DNA of 64,000 nucleotides from Sabethes cyaneus (taxonomy: Eukaryota; Arthropoda; Insecta; Diptera; Culicidae): positions 76,831,449 to 76,895,448 of the forward strand of contig NC_071355.1 in the NCBI RefSeq assembly GCF_943734655.1, written 5' to 3'. Positions 45,614 to 56,300 of the stretch are shown one piece after another (within the stretch, counting starts at the first letter, position 1; each line of letters begins with the position of its first letter). A model generated the notes under the pieces. It saw only the letters and a program-made list of their open reading frames with translations, did not search any database and had not been told where the DNA came from. The position numbers and the translations under genes were made by a program.

Positions 45614-46021
45614 GTCTAGTTCAGGGATGGTTCGATCACTTTGACTCAATTTTGATTCATTTGACAGTAGCGTCCTAACCGAGCAAAATTTGACAAATTG
45701 ATGTATGGGACATTTGTAGATAATAACTAGATCTACAATTTTGCTGAATAAAATGTTGCTGTATCTTTTATAGTTACGGTGCTACAATGCTAGTACCTCA
45801 TTAGTAACTAAATGAACGTTCATTTAGTTACTAAAGAGGTACTAGCATTGTAGCGCTGTAACTACAAAAGTTACAGCAACACTTTATTTAGCAAAGTTGT
45901 AGATCTAGTTATTATTTACAAATGTCCCATACATCAAATTGACAAATTTTGCTCGGCTGAGACGCTACTGTCAAATGAATCAAAATTGAGTCAAAGTGAT
46001 CGAACCATCCCTGGTCTAGTT
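45614..46021. mobile_element. hAT MITE, near-perfect 392-bp palindrome
   Basis: The element is 45622-46013, CAGGGATGGTTCGATCAC...CATCCCTG, with arms of about 190 bp pairing almost fully around a centre at 45818 (ATGAACGTTCAT). Perfect 8-bp duplications GTCTAGTT flank it (45614-45621, 46014-46021). There is no coding capacity. Confidence 0.93.
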
Positions 46022-46780
46022 TATAGGTTTTTGAACTATGCATAATTTCTTGTAATGCCATTCTATTTGATTCACATCAATAGAGTTTTCTTGAATAATT
46101 TTAATCAATTTTTATTAACCTTCGGTTACTCACGCTGTTGTATTTTGTACAACACGTATAGGTTTTTCAACGCCATATTGTTATAAAGTTACAAATCGTT
46201 GTTTAACTAACGAATATTCTTCAATAAACTTATTCTGAGCAAAATGTCATAATTATTCAATGCATTAATAATTTAAATTGTTGGAAAAATAGATCAGCAT
46301 AAACCGCCATCACAGAAACGAAACAATCAGCATGCGAGGTGTACCGCAATTGACCCCAAGTGGAATTTTCTCTCGTTTCTTCATATGGAAAAATGGTGTC
46401 TGTATGCAGCAAAACTAGCCAATGTAAAATGTTTAAAATGTATCCGTCTGCTGGTAGTCGAGTAATTCGTAGTCAAAATTAAGGTATTTTTTATAATCAA
46501 AGTTCTACAGTTCCTAAACAAGCAAACATAGAGGTATACTATATTCAGCAAAGTTGTGTATTTTTATCATTTGTACAATTTTGTAATACAAGAAAAAGTC
46601 ATACAACAATTACAAAAAGAGTAAAAATATAAAAACTGAGTTTACAAATTCATATACAATAAATAAGATTTTTCTATCTTAGCTGTAGAGATGGAAGGTT
46701 ACTGTCTCTAGCAAAATTTCTTGTAATAATATGCTCTATAACTTTGCAGAGCACATCAATGTGTTATATTGACACTGAAG
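46022..46780. other. AT-rich stretch, no gene
   Basis: Nothing recognised except simple AT-rich DNA. The left limit of the next repeat is uncertain. Confidence 0.3.
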
Positions 46781-47758
46781 ACAAATAATTTTTTTTATTT
46801 CACTTTTAGGGGGATTAGTCAAAATTTAAATTCTACCAGACGATAGAGCTTGCAATTTCAAGAAACTCTTCCAAAGGTGCGATAAATCTAAAACCAGGTT
46901 TTCCTAGTCAAAACTCTAATGCGCACATTTTTTTGGTTTTGGGCTATTGTCTCCCGCGAGCAACCGTGTTGCAAAAGTTGGCGCGAGTGTTCGAGGGTTA
47001 ATATCTTTTGACCGGTACAACCAATTCTTATGAAATTTTGCATATATATTCGTAGTGTCAAAACCTCTCGTTTGATATTAAAATAATTCAAATTAGGTAA
47101 ATTATCTTGGTTAAAATCATTATAAATTATTGTTAATTTTGGTGTGGTCTATACGGTTGCTCATAACTTTCACATTAAACGTCCAATCAAAAAACCATTC
47201 AATAGTGATCTATTAGCATATATTATCTTTCAAATGAGACTAATAGCGCATAAATCGGTTTGGCCATCTCTAAGAAACAGGCGATAATTATTACCTTGTC
47301 AAAACAGGTTTTTTAAGCATAACTTTTAAACTACATGTTTGTTTTCAATTAAAAATTTCTGAATAATTTAGCTTTAATAAGGGCTTTCATTTAATACTAA
47401 GATCGTTGAAATCGGTCATGTAGTTCTAGAGAAACCCGTGTCACGTATTTTTCACATTTTTGTTTATAACTTTTAAACGAAACGTCGTGTCACGAAGCAA
47501 CTCAATAGTGATCTACTAGACAATAATACCTTTCAAACAAAAGTAATAGCGAACGATTCGGTTCAGCCATCTCTGAGAAACAGGCGATAGAAAAAATCAT
47601 TACATACATACACACACACACACACACAGACATTGCTCAAATCGTCGAACCCTATCGATTGGTATATGTGACTTGGCCCTCCGGGCCTCGGATCAATTTC
47701 GTGTTTTTCGACCAATTTTTAAACCTTTGTTATAGTATAACAAAGGTAAAACTTGAGG
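46781..47758 (-). mobile_element. Longer copy of the 'CCCGGAGGGCC' repeat family
   Basis: On the minus strand it starts with the ACCTTTGTTATACTATAACA palindrome at 47750, then GGCCCGGAGGGCCAAGTCAC, a (GT)n run, 'CGCCTGTTTCTCAGAGATGG' and repeated 'AACGTCCGTTTAAAAGTTAT'-like modules at intervals. No coding capacity. This architecture is common in mosquito genomes but I cannot name its class. Confidence 0.55.
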
Positions 47759-47760
47759 TT

Positions 47761-48700
47761 AGTCTATTTCATAGGAACGGTTCCCTCGAAAACCCGCGCC
47801 GAGATCGCTGGGCAGTCACTGCACGATGGAACATTCGGAATCACACCTGGAAACTCAGGATCATAATCATAATGGAGAGGCCTGATCTCAGATCGACCAC
47901 GTTCTGGTTGATGACCGGCACTTTTCTGGTGTCGCAGACGTGCGAAAATTCCGGGGACCAAACGTCAACTCGTACCATTATCACGTAGTAAACAAGATCC
48001 ACACCCGGTTATTCAACATAATCAAATCGAAACCAACGAGGAAGATACGACTGAATATTCGGCGGCAGAGGTGGGCACCGCTAATCAGCTAACCGCTAAC
48101 CTTTCAGCCAGCGAGTAGTGCGTTCGCTAGGCTTTAAATGTGTTAGCCCTTTAATTATCTTCCGATAAGTTAAAGTGCCCCTAAATAAAGCACTAGCCGC
48201 TAATTTTTGAAAATAATAACAAAAATAAGATGGCAATTTCTTCAAAATTGATAAAATTGCTCGCAGCTGTTCGCGACGTGAGCAAATATAGTTCATTCAT
48301 GGCTAGTTGTACTACTTCCAGAAATTATTTCCAAAAATTAGTGGCTGGTAGTTTATTTGGTAGTACTTATATTTATCGGAAACTAATAGAAGCGCAAGCA
48401 CATTTATTATTGTGCAATTGTATTGTGCAATCCATCAGGTATGGACTGAGGCGGAACTACCTACAGACTAGTTAGAAGGTCTCATATGCCCTATTTAGGG
48501 CCGCTTCACGGCGGACCAAATGTTCGCCTTGCGACAAATCCTCAATAAATTGCGGGAATTTAACTTGCAGACACACCATTTGTTTTTAGGTTTCAAGGCA
48601 AAAATCGATAGCAAGGAAACCTGTCTCTCAGCCGAAATGTTTCACATTAAAGTACAAGGACAAGAGCGGACAGTAAACTTACAGTGAGTGTACGGGAATA
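47761..48700 (+). pseudogene. RTE-like remnant interrupted by a hAT MITE
   Basis: 47880-48060 encodes the endonuclease end ('QIDHVLVDDRHFSGVADVRK', 'GPNVNS', 'YHVVNKIHTRLFN') in mixed frames. 48510-48620 encodes 'ADQMFALRQILNKLREFNLQ' and 'THHLFLGFKAKIDSKE', the RT palm start. The first aspartate of F-DFKAAYD is changed (LGFKAK). The segment 48066 to about 48475 between them is an insertion. Confidence 0.7.
48066..48430. mobile_element. hAT-type inverted-repeat MITE inside the RTE remnant
   Basis: The left end CAGAGGTGGGCACCGCTAAT has the usual hAT form. Inner arms pair: AAATAAAGCACTAGCCGCTAATTTTTG against AAAAATTAGTGGCTGG then AGTTTATTTGG. The right terminus is degraded. Confidence 0.55.
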
Positions 48701-49846
48701 GTGACACATACAACGGTCTAATGACTAAACTGCGACAGTTAGAAGACAGGAAACAACGATAGCTTAGTTAGTAATAATTATTGAGCACAACTCAGTGAGA
48801 ATAGATGTTTAATGTAAGTTTGTGTTGACGATAGAAAACCGTTTGAAATTAATTTGTGTAAAATAGTTGTATAAATGTAATTATGTGTTAGGCGTAGTCA
48901 ATGACTGAAGGATAGTAAGTCGAAACGTCCGCTGAAAGCATCATAATCCTTTACTTTCACCGAATAAATCAACTAAAGTGATATATTACAAGCATTTTTA
49001 TTTGAGGGTACCCGGGTAACCTTAAAGGAGCAAAAATTTGAAGCCCCCTCCCCCTTCCACCTCCATAAGTGGTACATGAAAACTTATTTTATAAAAAAGT
49101 TTAATTTAACTAGTTCTAAGATGTCTCAGAGTACTCTCAACTATTTTCAGTCAAAATTTCAGTTATGTTTACTCACGCGGTAGAAAGTTACTAACTAATC
49201 AGTGCGTCCAAATTTTTCAAATAAAGTTTTTAATGTACCCACAACTCAAAAGCGAAAGGTTGAATCAATAAGGTGTATTCGGATAAGTTATAGGATATTC
49301 AGTGTAGTTATTAGAAATTTCATAGAACAAGTGGAGCTACTGGAGTAACATATGAAAAAGGCGTGTTTAAAATAAAAAATTAAAATAAATCCAACTTTTT
49401 CTCCGAATAACTCGAAAACGACTGCGTTTACAACAATAAATATTATGTTTTGTTATAAATGACATAAAGCACTATAATTAATAATTTTACAATTTTAATA
49501 GTTTATGAACAATCGATAGTTTTCGAACTACTATCTTTCAAACGTAATACACATGAAAATGAATACGCCCTTTTTATAAATGAGTCTTGAATCAAAATGG
49601 TGCCAAAGGCTGTAGAAAGTGCATTTTTCCTCCTCACGTTGGTAAAGTTTCATTCAAATCAAAGAGATTCAAAGTTTCATTCAAATCATTTCAGATTTTG
49701 TACTTTTTAGGACGATTTGGCGTGGAATTGCTCTATAGATAACTCGCAATGTGTAGTCTCGCTAGTATCCCACAGAGGTGATACAGTCAAATAAATAAAA
49801 TCGATGTACAAAAAACATGAAATCTCTGATCTTACTTACTTACTTA
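48701..49846. other. Unassigned stretch with a possible hammerhead-like motif
   Basis: 48898-48935 reads CAATGACTGAAGGATAGTAA followed by GTCGAAACGTC, reminiscent of ribozyme ends of Penelope-like elements (see findings). The remainder is AT-rich and unassigned. Confidence 0.3.
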
Positions 49847-50411
49847 CTCAGGTGGCTTTCCGTCCTAAGACAAAGCCTGTTGAACAAAGTTTCTCCGTGT
49901 AACTCGGTTGAGGGCTACCGCTCTCCAATTCCTCGGACACCGAGTACTCTCCGCCAGATCTCGCTCCACCTGGCCTAACCATCTTGCTCACTGCGCTCCT
50001 GGTCGTCTTGTTTCTGCCGGATTTGAGGCGAAAATCATCTTTGCAGGTTAGTTGTCCGGCATTCTTGCAACATGCCCTGCCCATCGTATCCGTTCAGCTT
50101 TAGCCACCTTCTGGATACTGGGTTCGCCATAGAGCTGTGCGTGTTCATGGTTCATGCTCCGCCTCTATTCGCTATGTGAGCGAAACGGTGTTGCCACCTT
50201 CCCAAGTTTGTTCTATTTGTGCAGTCAGTGCACAGGTTTGTTAAAGAGTGAAAAGGTTAGACAAAACTTTGCACCAAATCTTCACAAACTTTCCATACGG
50301 CAGTTCCATGAGAGTACAAGAGATCGATTTGTGCTTACATAGCGAATACTCCGTTCTCCTGTACGCCGCCGAAGATCGTTCTTAGCACTCGTCGTTCGAA
50401 AACTCCAAGCA

Positions 50412-50967
50412 CTCGCAGACAGGGATGCCACATATAATTCTGTGTTTTTTGTTGGAAAAATCTGGCCATCTGTACAGCGAGAAAAAATATCTGTGCAAAA
50501 ATCTGTCCAATACAAAGCAATGAGAGTGAAAGATACGGAGAGTCATTTAGCTGCATATTTCCGTCTCTTTCACTTCAAAAATTTGTTTAATCTGTGTAAT
50601 TGGTGAAAATCTGCACCCAATTCTTTTTTTACACGGGGGATGCGTCCCGTGTAAAAAAACGTGCAAAAATAAACCGTGTTATTTCGAGAAACCGTGTAAA
50701 AAAATCCGTGTTATTTCGTGAAACCGTGCAAAAAAAATTCCACGTTAAAGAATCCGTGTAAAAAAACGAATTGGGTGTGCAACTGTTGGCGAAATTTCTG
50801 AAAAACCGTGTTATTTCGAGAAACCGTGCAAAAAAATCCGTGTAAAAAAAATCCGTGCAAAAAAAGAATTGGGTGTATTCTGTGCATACAGATTCTGTAT
50901 AGGCGATTTCTTTCAAATATCTGTTAACCACAGAATAATCTGTGCATGTAGCAACCCTGCTCGCAGG
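50412..50967. mobile_element. hAT MITE with 8-bp duplication inside the RTE
   Basis: The element is 50420-50959, ends CAGGGATGCCACA / TGTAGCAACCCTG. Duplications are CTCGCAGA (50412-50419) against CTCGCAGG (50960-50967). Its interior holds an array of 'CCGTGTAAAAAAA' and 'CGTGTTATTTCGAGAAAC' units flanked by an inverted pair (ACCCAATTCTTTTTTTACACGG at about 50617 and its diverged complement ending near 50874), possibly a second nested element. Confidence 0.88.
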
Positions 50968-51001
50968 TCCTCCTCGACCATTGTCCATGTTTCATGCCCG
51001 T

Positions 51002-51095
51002 AGAGAACAACCGAGTAGAATGGAGACGACTTCTTCGTACAGCAGAGGAAACCACGGCCTGGAGCTGATTAAGTAAGTAAGTAAGAGAACAACCG
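51002..51095 (+). mobile_element. 70-bp ultra-short RTE 3'-end insertion with 12-bp duplication
   Basis: The insert is 51014-51083, flanked by perfect 12-bp duplications AGAGAACAACCG (51002-51013, 51084-51095). It ends in (TAAG)n (ATTAAGTAAGTAAGTA), the same tail seen at the 3' end of the surrounding RTE. It can encode 'EWRRLLRTAEETTAWS', an RTE-like C terminus. This is an extreme 5' truncation. Confidence 0.8.
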
Positions 51096-51870
51096 GTCTA
51101 ATAAGCGTCTTGTACAGAGTGCAGTTTGTATGGGGACTTAGTCTGCTCGACCGTAATTGCTTGTGAAGCCCATAGTAAGCCCGACTTCCGCTGATAATAC
51201 GCCTCCGAATCTCGCGGCTGGTATCATTGTCCGCCGTTACCAGTGAGCCAAGGTAGACAAATTCATCGACTACCTCAAACTCATCGCCGTCGATCAATAT
51301 ACTACTGCTCAAGCGGTGTCGTCCGGCCTCGGTTCCGCTGGCCAGCATGTTTTAGACTTATTTTTAGACGTATTTATCTTTAACCCAATCTTTTCTGCTT
51401 CGCGCGTTAGTCTGGTGTACTGTTCAGCCACAGCCACAGATGTTCTGCCGATAATATCCATATCATCGGCAAAGCAGACGAATTGACCAGATTTGTTGAA
51501 TATCGTGCCCTGCGTGTTGATATCCGCTTGATTCATAACACCTTGTAGCGCTATGTTGAACAGCAGGCATGAAAGACCACCTCCTTGACGAAGCCCTCTG
51601 TGTAATTCGAATGAACTTGATAATCCATCCGAAATCCGAACACAGCACTGTAGATTTAATCAGTTTGATGAGCTTCCTGGGGAAGCTGTTCTCGTCCATG
51701 ATTTTCCATAGCTCTTTCCGGTCGATGGTATCATATGCCGCTTTGAAGTCAACGAACAAATGATGCGTGGGAACTCTGTACTCATGGCCCTCTTGGAGGA
51801 TTTGCCGAAGCGTAAATATTTAATCCGTTGTAGACCGACCTTCGACGAAGCCGGCTTGATAAGTTCCCAC

Positions 51871-53365
51871 AAATCTGATCACATCCCTGATCTAAAGAAA
51901 TTAATTCGAAATAAGCTAGCTGGTTGATAAATTGGTAAACTTACCTGAATGTTGGCAAATTTTCATACAAGTGATCTGAAGTAGGGTATCTTCAAATGTG
52001 AAAATGAAAACTACGATCGGATACAGTTTCAATACATTACGAATCGCTTCTATTTAGTCCTAGATATGGCAAATGACTGTTGTAGTATTACTTAAAGCCT
52101 GTTACAAACTATATACTGTTCACTATTCGGGACTTAATACTATACCGGTTGTCGGGGGCTTCGATTGAGGAAAATTTTCATCAATATAACATGGTTTCAA
52201 GCAGAATTATTGGCTTCGGTTGCTGCATATCCGGATGATCGAATATGTATTGATTTGGTTCGTCATTTGGATCGCTCAATGCATCGGCTCTGACAATTCA
52301 CTGCTTTTATTTATCGTCTTATTCGTTTAACAATTTGGAAAACTTTTATCATTATCACTACATACGTTATATAGCGCTAAACACTCAGTTTGAATATGTA
52401 ACTCGCTTGTATCGGTTTCTGCATCATAAATAGTAAATCATTCGTACCACGAGGCTTAACACATATGCACAGATCGGAAAACATAATAGACAACGCATGC
52501 GGCTTTCGCTGGATTATCAATAGAACCGAAATGTGTCAACTTAAATTTATCGCTATGATTATTTTTAATTATATACAATCGATATATACAAATTAATCAG
52601 GGTTTTGGCTCGTTTTCCCTAACGGTATCTGCATTGAAATTCATGGTGTAAGGACAATTGAGCATTTACTTAATTTATTGTGCTATAAAATACCTTATTA
52701 TTTCAAACGCAACTCAGGTTGAATATCCGGCATGGTTTCCTACACGAGAGCATGACAATCTATCTCTTCTTAACTCTAAATATGATCAGCTTAGTTATGA
52801 CGCGATGAAATGAGCACATCGTTCGATATTTTTTGGCAATCGGAAACTTTCATTCCCAGCTAAATGAACCGTGTATAACGAGAGCGTAAAATTATTCTAA
52901 AGGAATAGTTCTTTGTGTCTGGTGTGCTTTTGAAGCTCCGAAAGCACAATCACAGTTACGTATAAATCTTTGCTGAGACGAAGGTAAAAAAAATAATAAA
53001 ATAATAGTCAGCTTGAAGCTAACAGAATAAAAGGAAAAACATTTTCAATGTTTTCTTCATCAAATTCAAATTTTTCGGTATTTATGCCAGACAGAGGGTA
53101 ATAAATATTTAACATTTGTGTGATTTTAGGCTGAATTCTGGTTCTGGATGGTTTGAATACAAAAACTTATCCGGCTGCTAAATACTGTTTGTTTGTTCAC
53201 AAAATTCTGAACATGCCTGGTTGATATACGAGCTGCTGTTGCCTTGCATTGATTATGTAAAATGAGATTCTGCATTTTTTCTTCTTCGAACTATGAGTTC
53301 CACAATCGCACCCATCCAATTTTCTCCCTAAAATCACGCCAAAGTAGAATTGAGAAACCAACTAA
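51871..53365. other. AT-rich DNA downstream of the Ly6 gene
   Basis: It lies 3' of the minus-strand Ly6 gene and probably includes its 3' untranslated region. No clear poly(A) signal can be singled out. No transposon was recognised. Confidence 0.4.
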
Positions 53366-56300
53366 TTAAACCTGCTTCCCGTATCCCCAGGACGAGATAA
53401 ACCGCTGATTCAGCCCTCGACCAACTACCACTAGCAGTGCAAACAGCAGCAGCAAATTACCCATTCTTCGATCCGGTGACCATCGCAAATTGCTATCACT
53501 GCCGCCAGTGACCGGCGCCGAATCGTTCTGACCATGACCGTTGTTCCGCCGCTCGGTGGTCGGAATCGGTTTCAACGTCATTACGATCTGCGTCGTTGCC
53601 AAATCTCTGTCTAATTGGTGATGATGATTATTAACATTGTTGTGGCTTGTAACGGAGATACCCGTCCGGTGGTGCTTTTCGTGGGAATCGCCCATTCCGG
53701 ATGATTCGGATTCGTCTTCGTCGTCGCTGTTGTGTGGCTCACGCTGATGCAGATGCTGGGACTGGATGCCCATTTGGGAGTCTTCAATTTCTCGCCGGAT
53801 CTGCGTCCGCTTCAGGCTGTTGCACAGATCCTCGCTGCAGTAGCAGTAGTCAATCTTATTGGCGCTCTTACAGTCGTTTATGGACAGATTTTCGCCGCAC
53901 GTTCTTAGCTCCATGTCACCTGGAAGAGAAAGGAAGTATAGAATTAGGGCATTAGTAGTGCTGTGGATTTATGTTATATACCCAGTAAACCATTTGGTTT
54001 GTATATCTCGATTGCAACTGAGGTATACGAAATCATATCAGAACGAAAAAGTTATATTTCACGCCATATAAGAACATATATATACCAAAGTGGAGGCGAT
54101 ATACGTGCGAAAGCTTTGACAATTATTTGTAATTCTATTTTGGAAAAACTGCAGGTGTTTATTAGTCACTGTCAGCGCAGCGATATATCACTCGTAGCCT
54201 GAAAACTGAATATCCAACGAGGAATTTTATCGAAACTGTTATCAAGGGCCGACAATTCGACAACGTAGGTGCGAGTGGATCAAGCGTACCTTGAGGAAAG
54301 GAACAAGCGAGATTTGTAGAAAAGCATTCCACTGGAATCCGCAAGGACAATAAAGAAAAGACAAACTCACAGGCTCATAGCAACGCAGCTTAACCAACGA
54401 CATCCGGGCTGTTGACGAGAACCTGTCCTGGCGACAGGTGAAAGCCATATCGGATAACCATAGGTACTGGAGATCGCTGATTTCATCCCTTTATTGTACC
54501 GGACCACCGGCGAATATGGACCAATGGACCAATACGGTGTTCAAAACACTGAAGCAAACGAAACAGGCTGATTGAGGGTTGGTCGTGTAGGAGGATAAAG
54601 ATTAAATTTTTCAGACGGTTTAGATGCACAGGTCGACCATGAGTGCCTGCAATCAGCATGGTTCCCGGTATCGAGCCCGAACTATAGTTTGTGATTAAAG
54701 GTGCGGAGCGAAGTGACTCCATCTTAGGCAGAGGCATTGAAAGTTTGTGCCAAGCGTTACGAATACCCAGAGAGTTTGCGAAATGATAAAGGGACGAATT
54801 TGTGACGAGCGGCTTATGCATTTGGCTTTAAAAGGAAAAGTCAATTACTGTTGGATCTACATATTGGGGTTGCAAACTTGAATCATGTCCATTATCGGTT
54901 TTGTTAAGTCGAAGATAGGTCTAAGATAAGCAGGAAGTGCAAAGGAGAATTGCAAACACTCGTATTGTTGGCGATTCCGTAAAACTGTTAACTAAAGATT
55001 TCCGGACATGTAGTGTTGTCTATTTTGGGGCGCCAGTTGATAAAACAGAGAGCAGTAAGAAAGTGAGCCAACTTCAATACGATTAACAAGAATAATTGGA
55101 CTGCTCCATCAATACATAAATAAAGTAGATAATCCTTTAAAATTGAACTGAAACAATATTATCCATTGAACTGTTCGTTTTACGCTAGGCGAGGATTGTG
55201 ATATTAATACTATACTAGCTGACCCGACAAACTTCGTATTGCCACAAATTAACCTGTGTTATACATAATCATGAATCTCGGATGATCTTTGTCACAATCT
55301 CGAGTTTTGCAAGCCCCCCAGTGGACGGCGCTTCCGACGGCGGGTCACCGGCAACACTCGCGACCGTCTCGTCCTGAATGATCTAGTGTTACTATAGATA
55401 GTTTTTGTTGTCTTGTATTGACTAATGTTTTATGGAAGAGTCTCGAATTTCTCGAGTTCGATTAGTATGAGAGTCCATCCCCCTACCACAGGGGTGAAAG
55501 GTCTCTAACTATCGTAAAATAAATTCAAGACTCCAAAATCTCCCACATGCCAAATTTGGTTCCATTTGCTTGATTAGTTCTCAAGTTATAAGGAAATTTG
55601 AATTTCATTTGTATGGGAGCTCCCCTCTTAAAAGGGGAAGGGGTCGTAATTCACCATAGAAAAAATTTCTGCCATCTAAAACTCCCACATGCCAAATTTG
55701 GTTCCATTTGATTGATTAGTTCTCGAGATAAGAGGAAATTTGCATTTCATTTGTATGGAAGCCCACCCTCTTAAAGGGGAGATGGGCCATAACTCGCTTT
55801 CTAAAGAAGAGAGGGGTCTCAATTCACCATAGAAAAAAATCTTGCGTCCAAAACCACTTACATGTCAAATTTGGTTCCATTTGCTAGATTAGTTCTCGAG
55901 TTATGAGGAAATTTGTTTTTCGTTTGTATAGGAGCCCCCCCTCTTAAATTGGGGAAATCCATAGAAAGTATACCATAGAAAATATTCTTGCCTACAAAAA
56001 CACCCAAATGATAAATTTGGTTCCATTTGCTTGATTAGTTCTAGAGTTATGAGGAAATTTGTATTTCGTTTGTATGAGAGCCCCCCTCTTAAAAAAGTAA
56101 GGGGTCCTAATTCATCATAGAAAAAATGGTTGCCTCCAAAAACACCCACATGCCAAATATGGTTCCATTTGTTTGATTAGTTCTCGAATTATGAGGAAAT
56201 TTGTATTTCATTTGTGTAGAAGCACCCCCTCTTAAAGTTGGGAGGGGTCCTAATTCACCATAGAAAATATTTTTGCCTCCAGAAACCTCCACATGCCAAA

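Larger units (their letters stand above)
49830..51870 (-). pseudogene. RTE-like retrotransposon, 3' half, multiply interrupted
   Basis: Reading down the minus strand: 'FDEGRSTTD'-type end near 51850, 'HHLFVDFKAAYDTIDRKELW' (51765-51705), 'FPRKLIKLIKSTV', 'SGQFVCFADDMDIIGRTSVA' with the catalytic ADD motif (51503-51440), 'DEFEVVDEFVYLGSLVTADN' (51290-51225), 'SRLSPHTNCTLYKTLIRPVV', 'FERRVLRTIFGGVQENGVFA' (50410-50340), and the C terminus to 49850. The 3' end is a (TAAG)n tail at 49834-49852 (as TTAC units on +). Stops and frameshifts plus three insertions make it dead. Confidence 0.85.
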
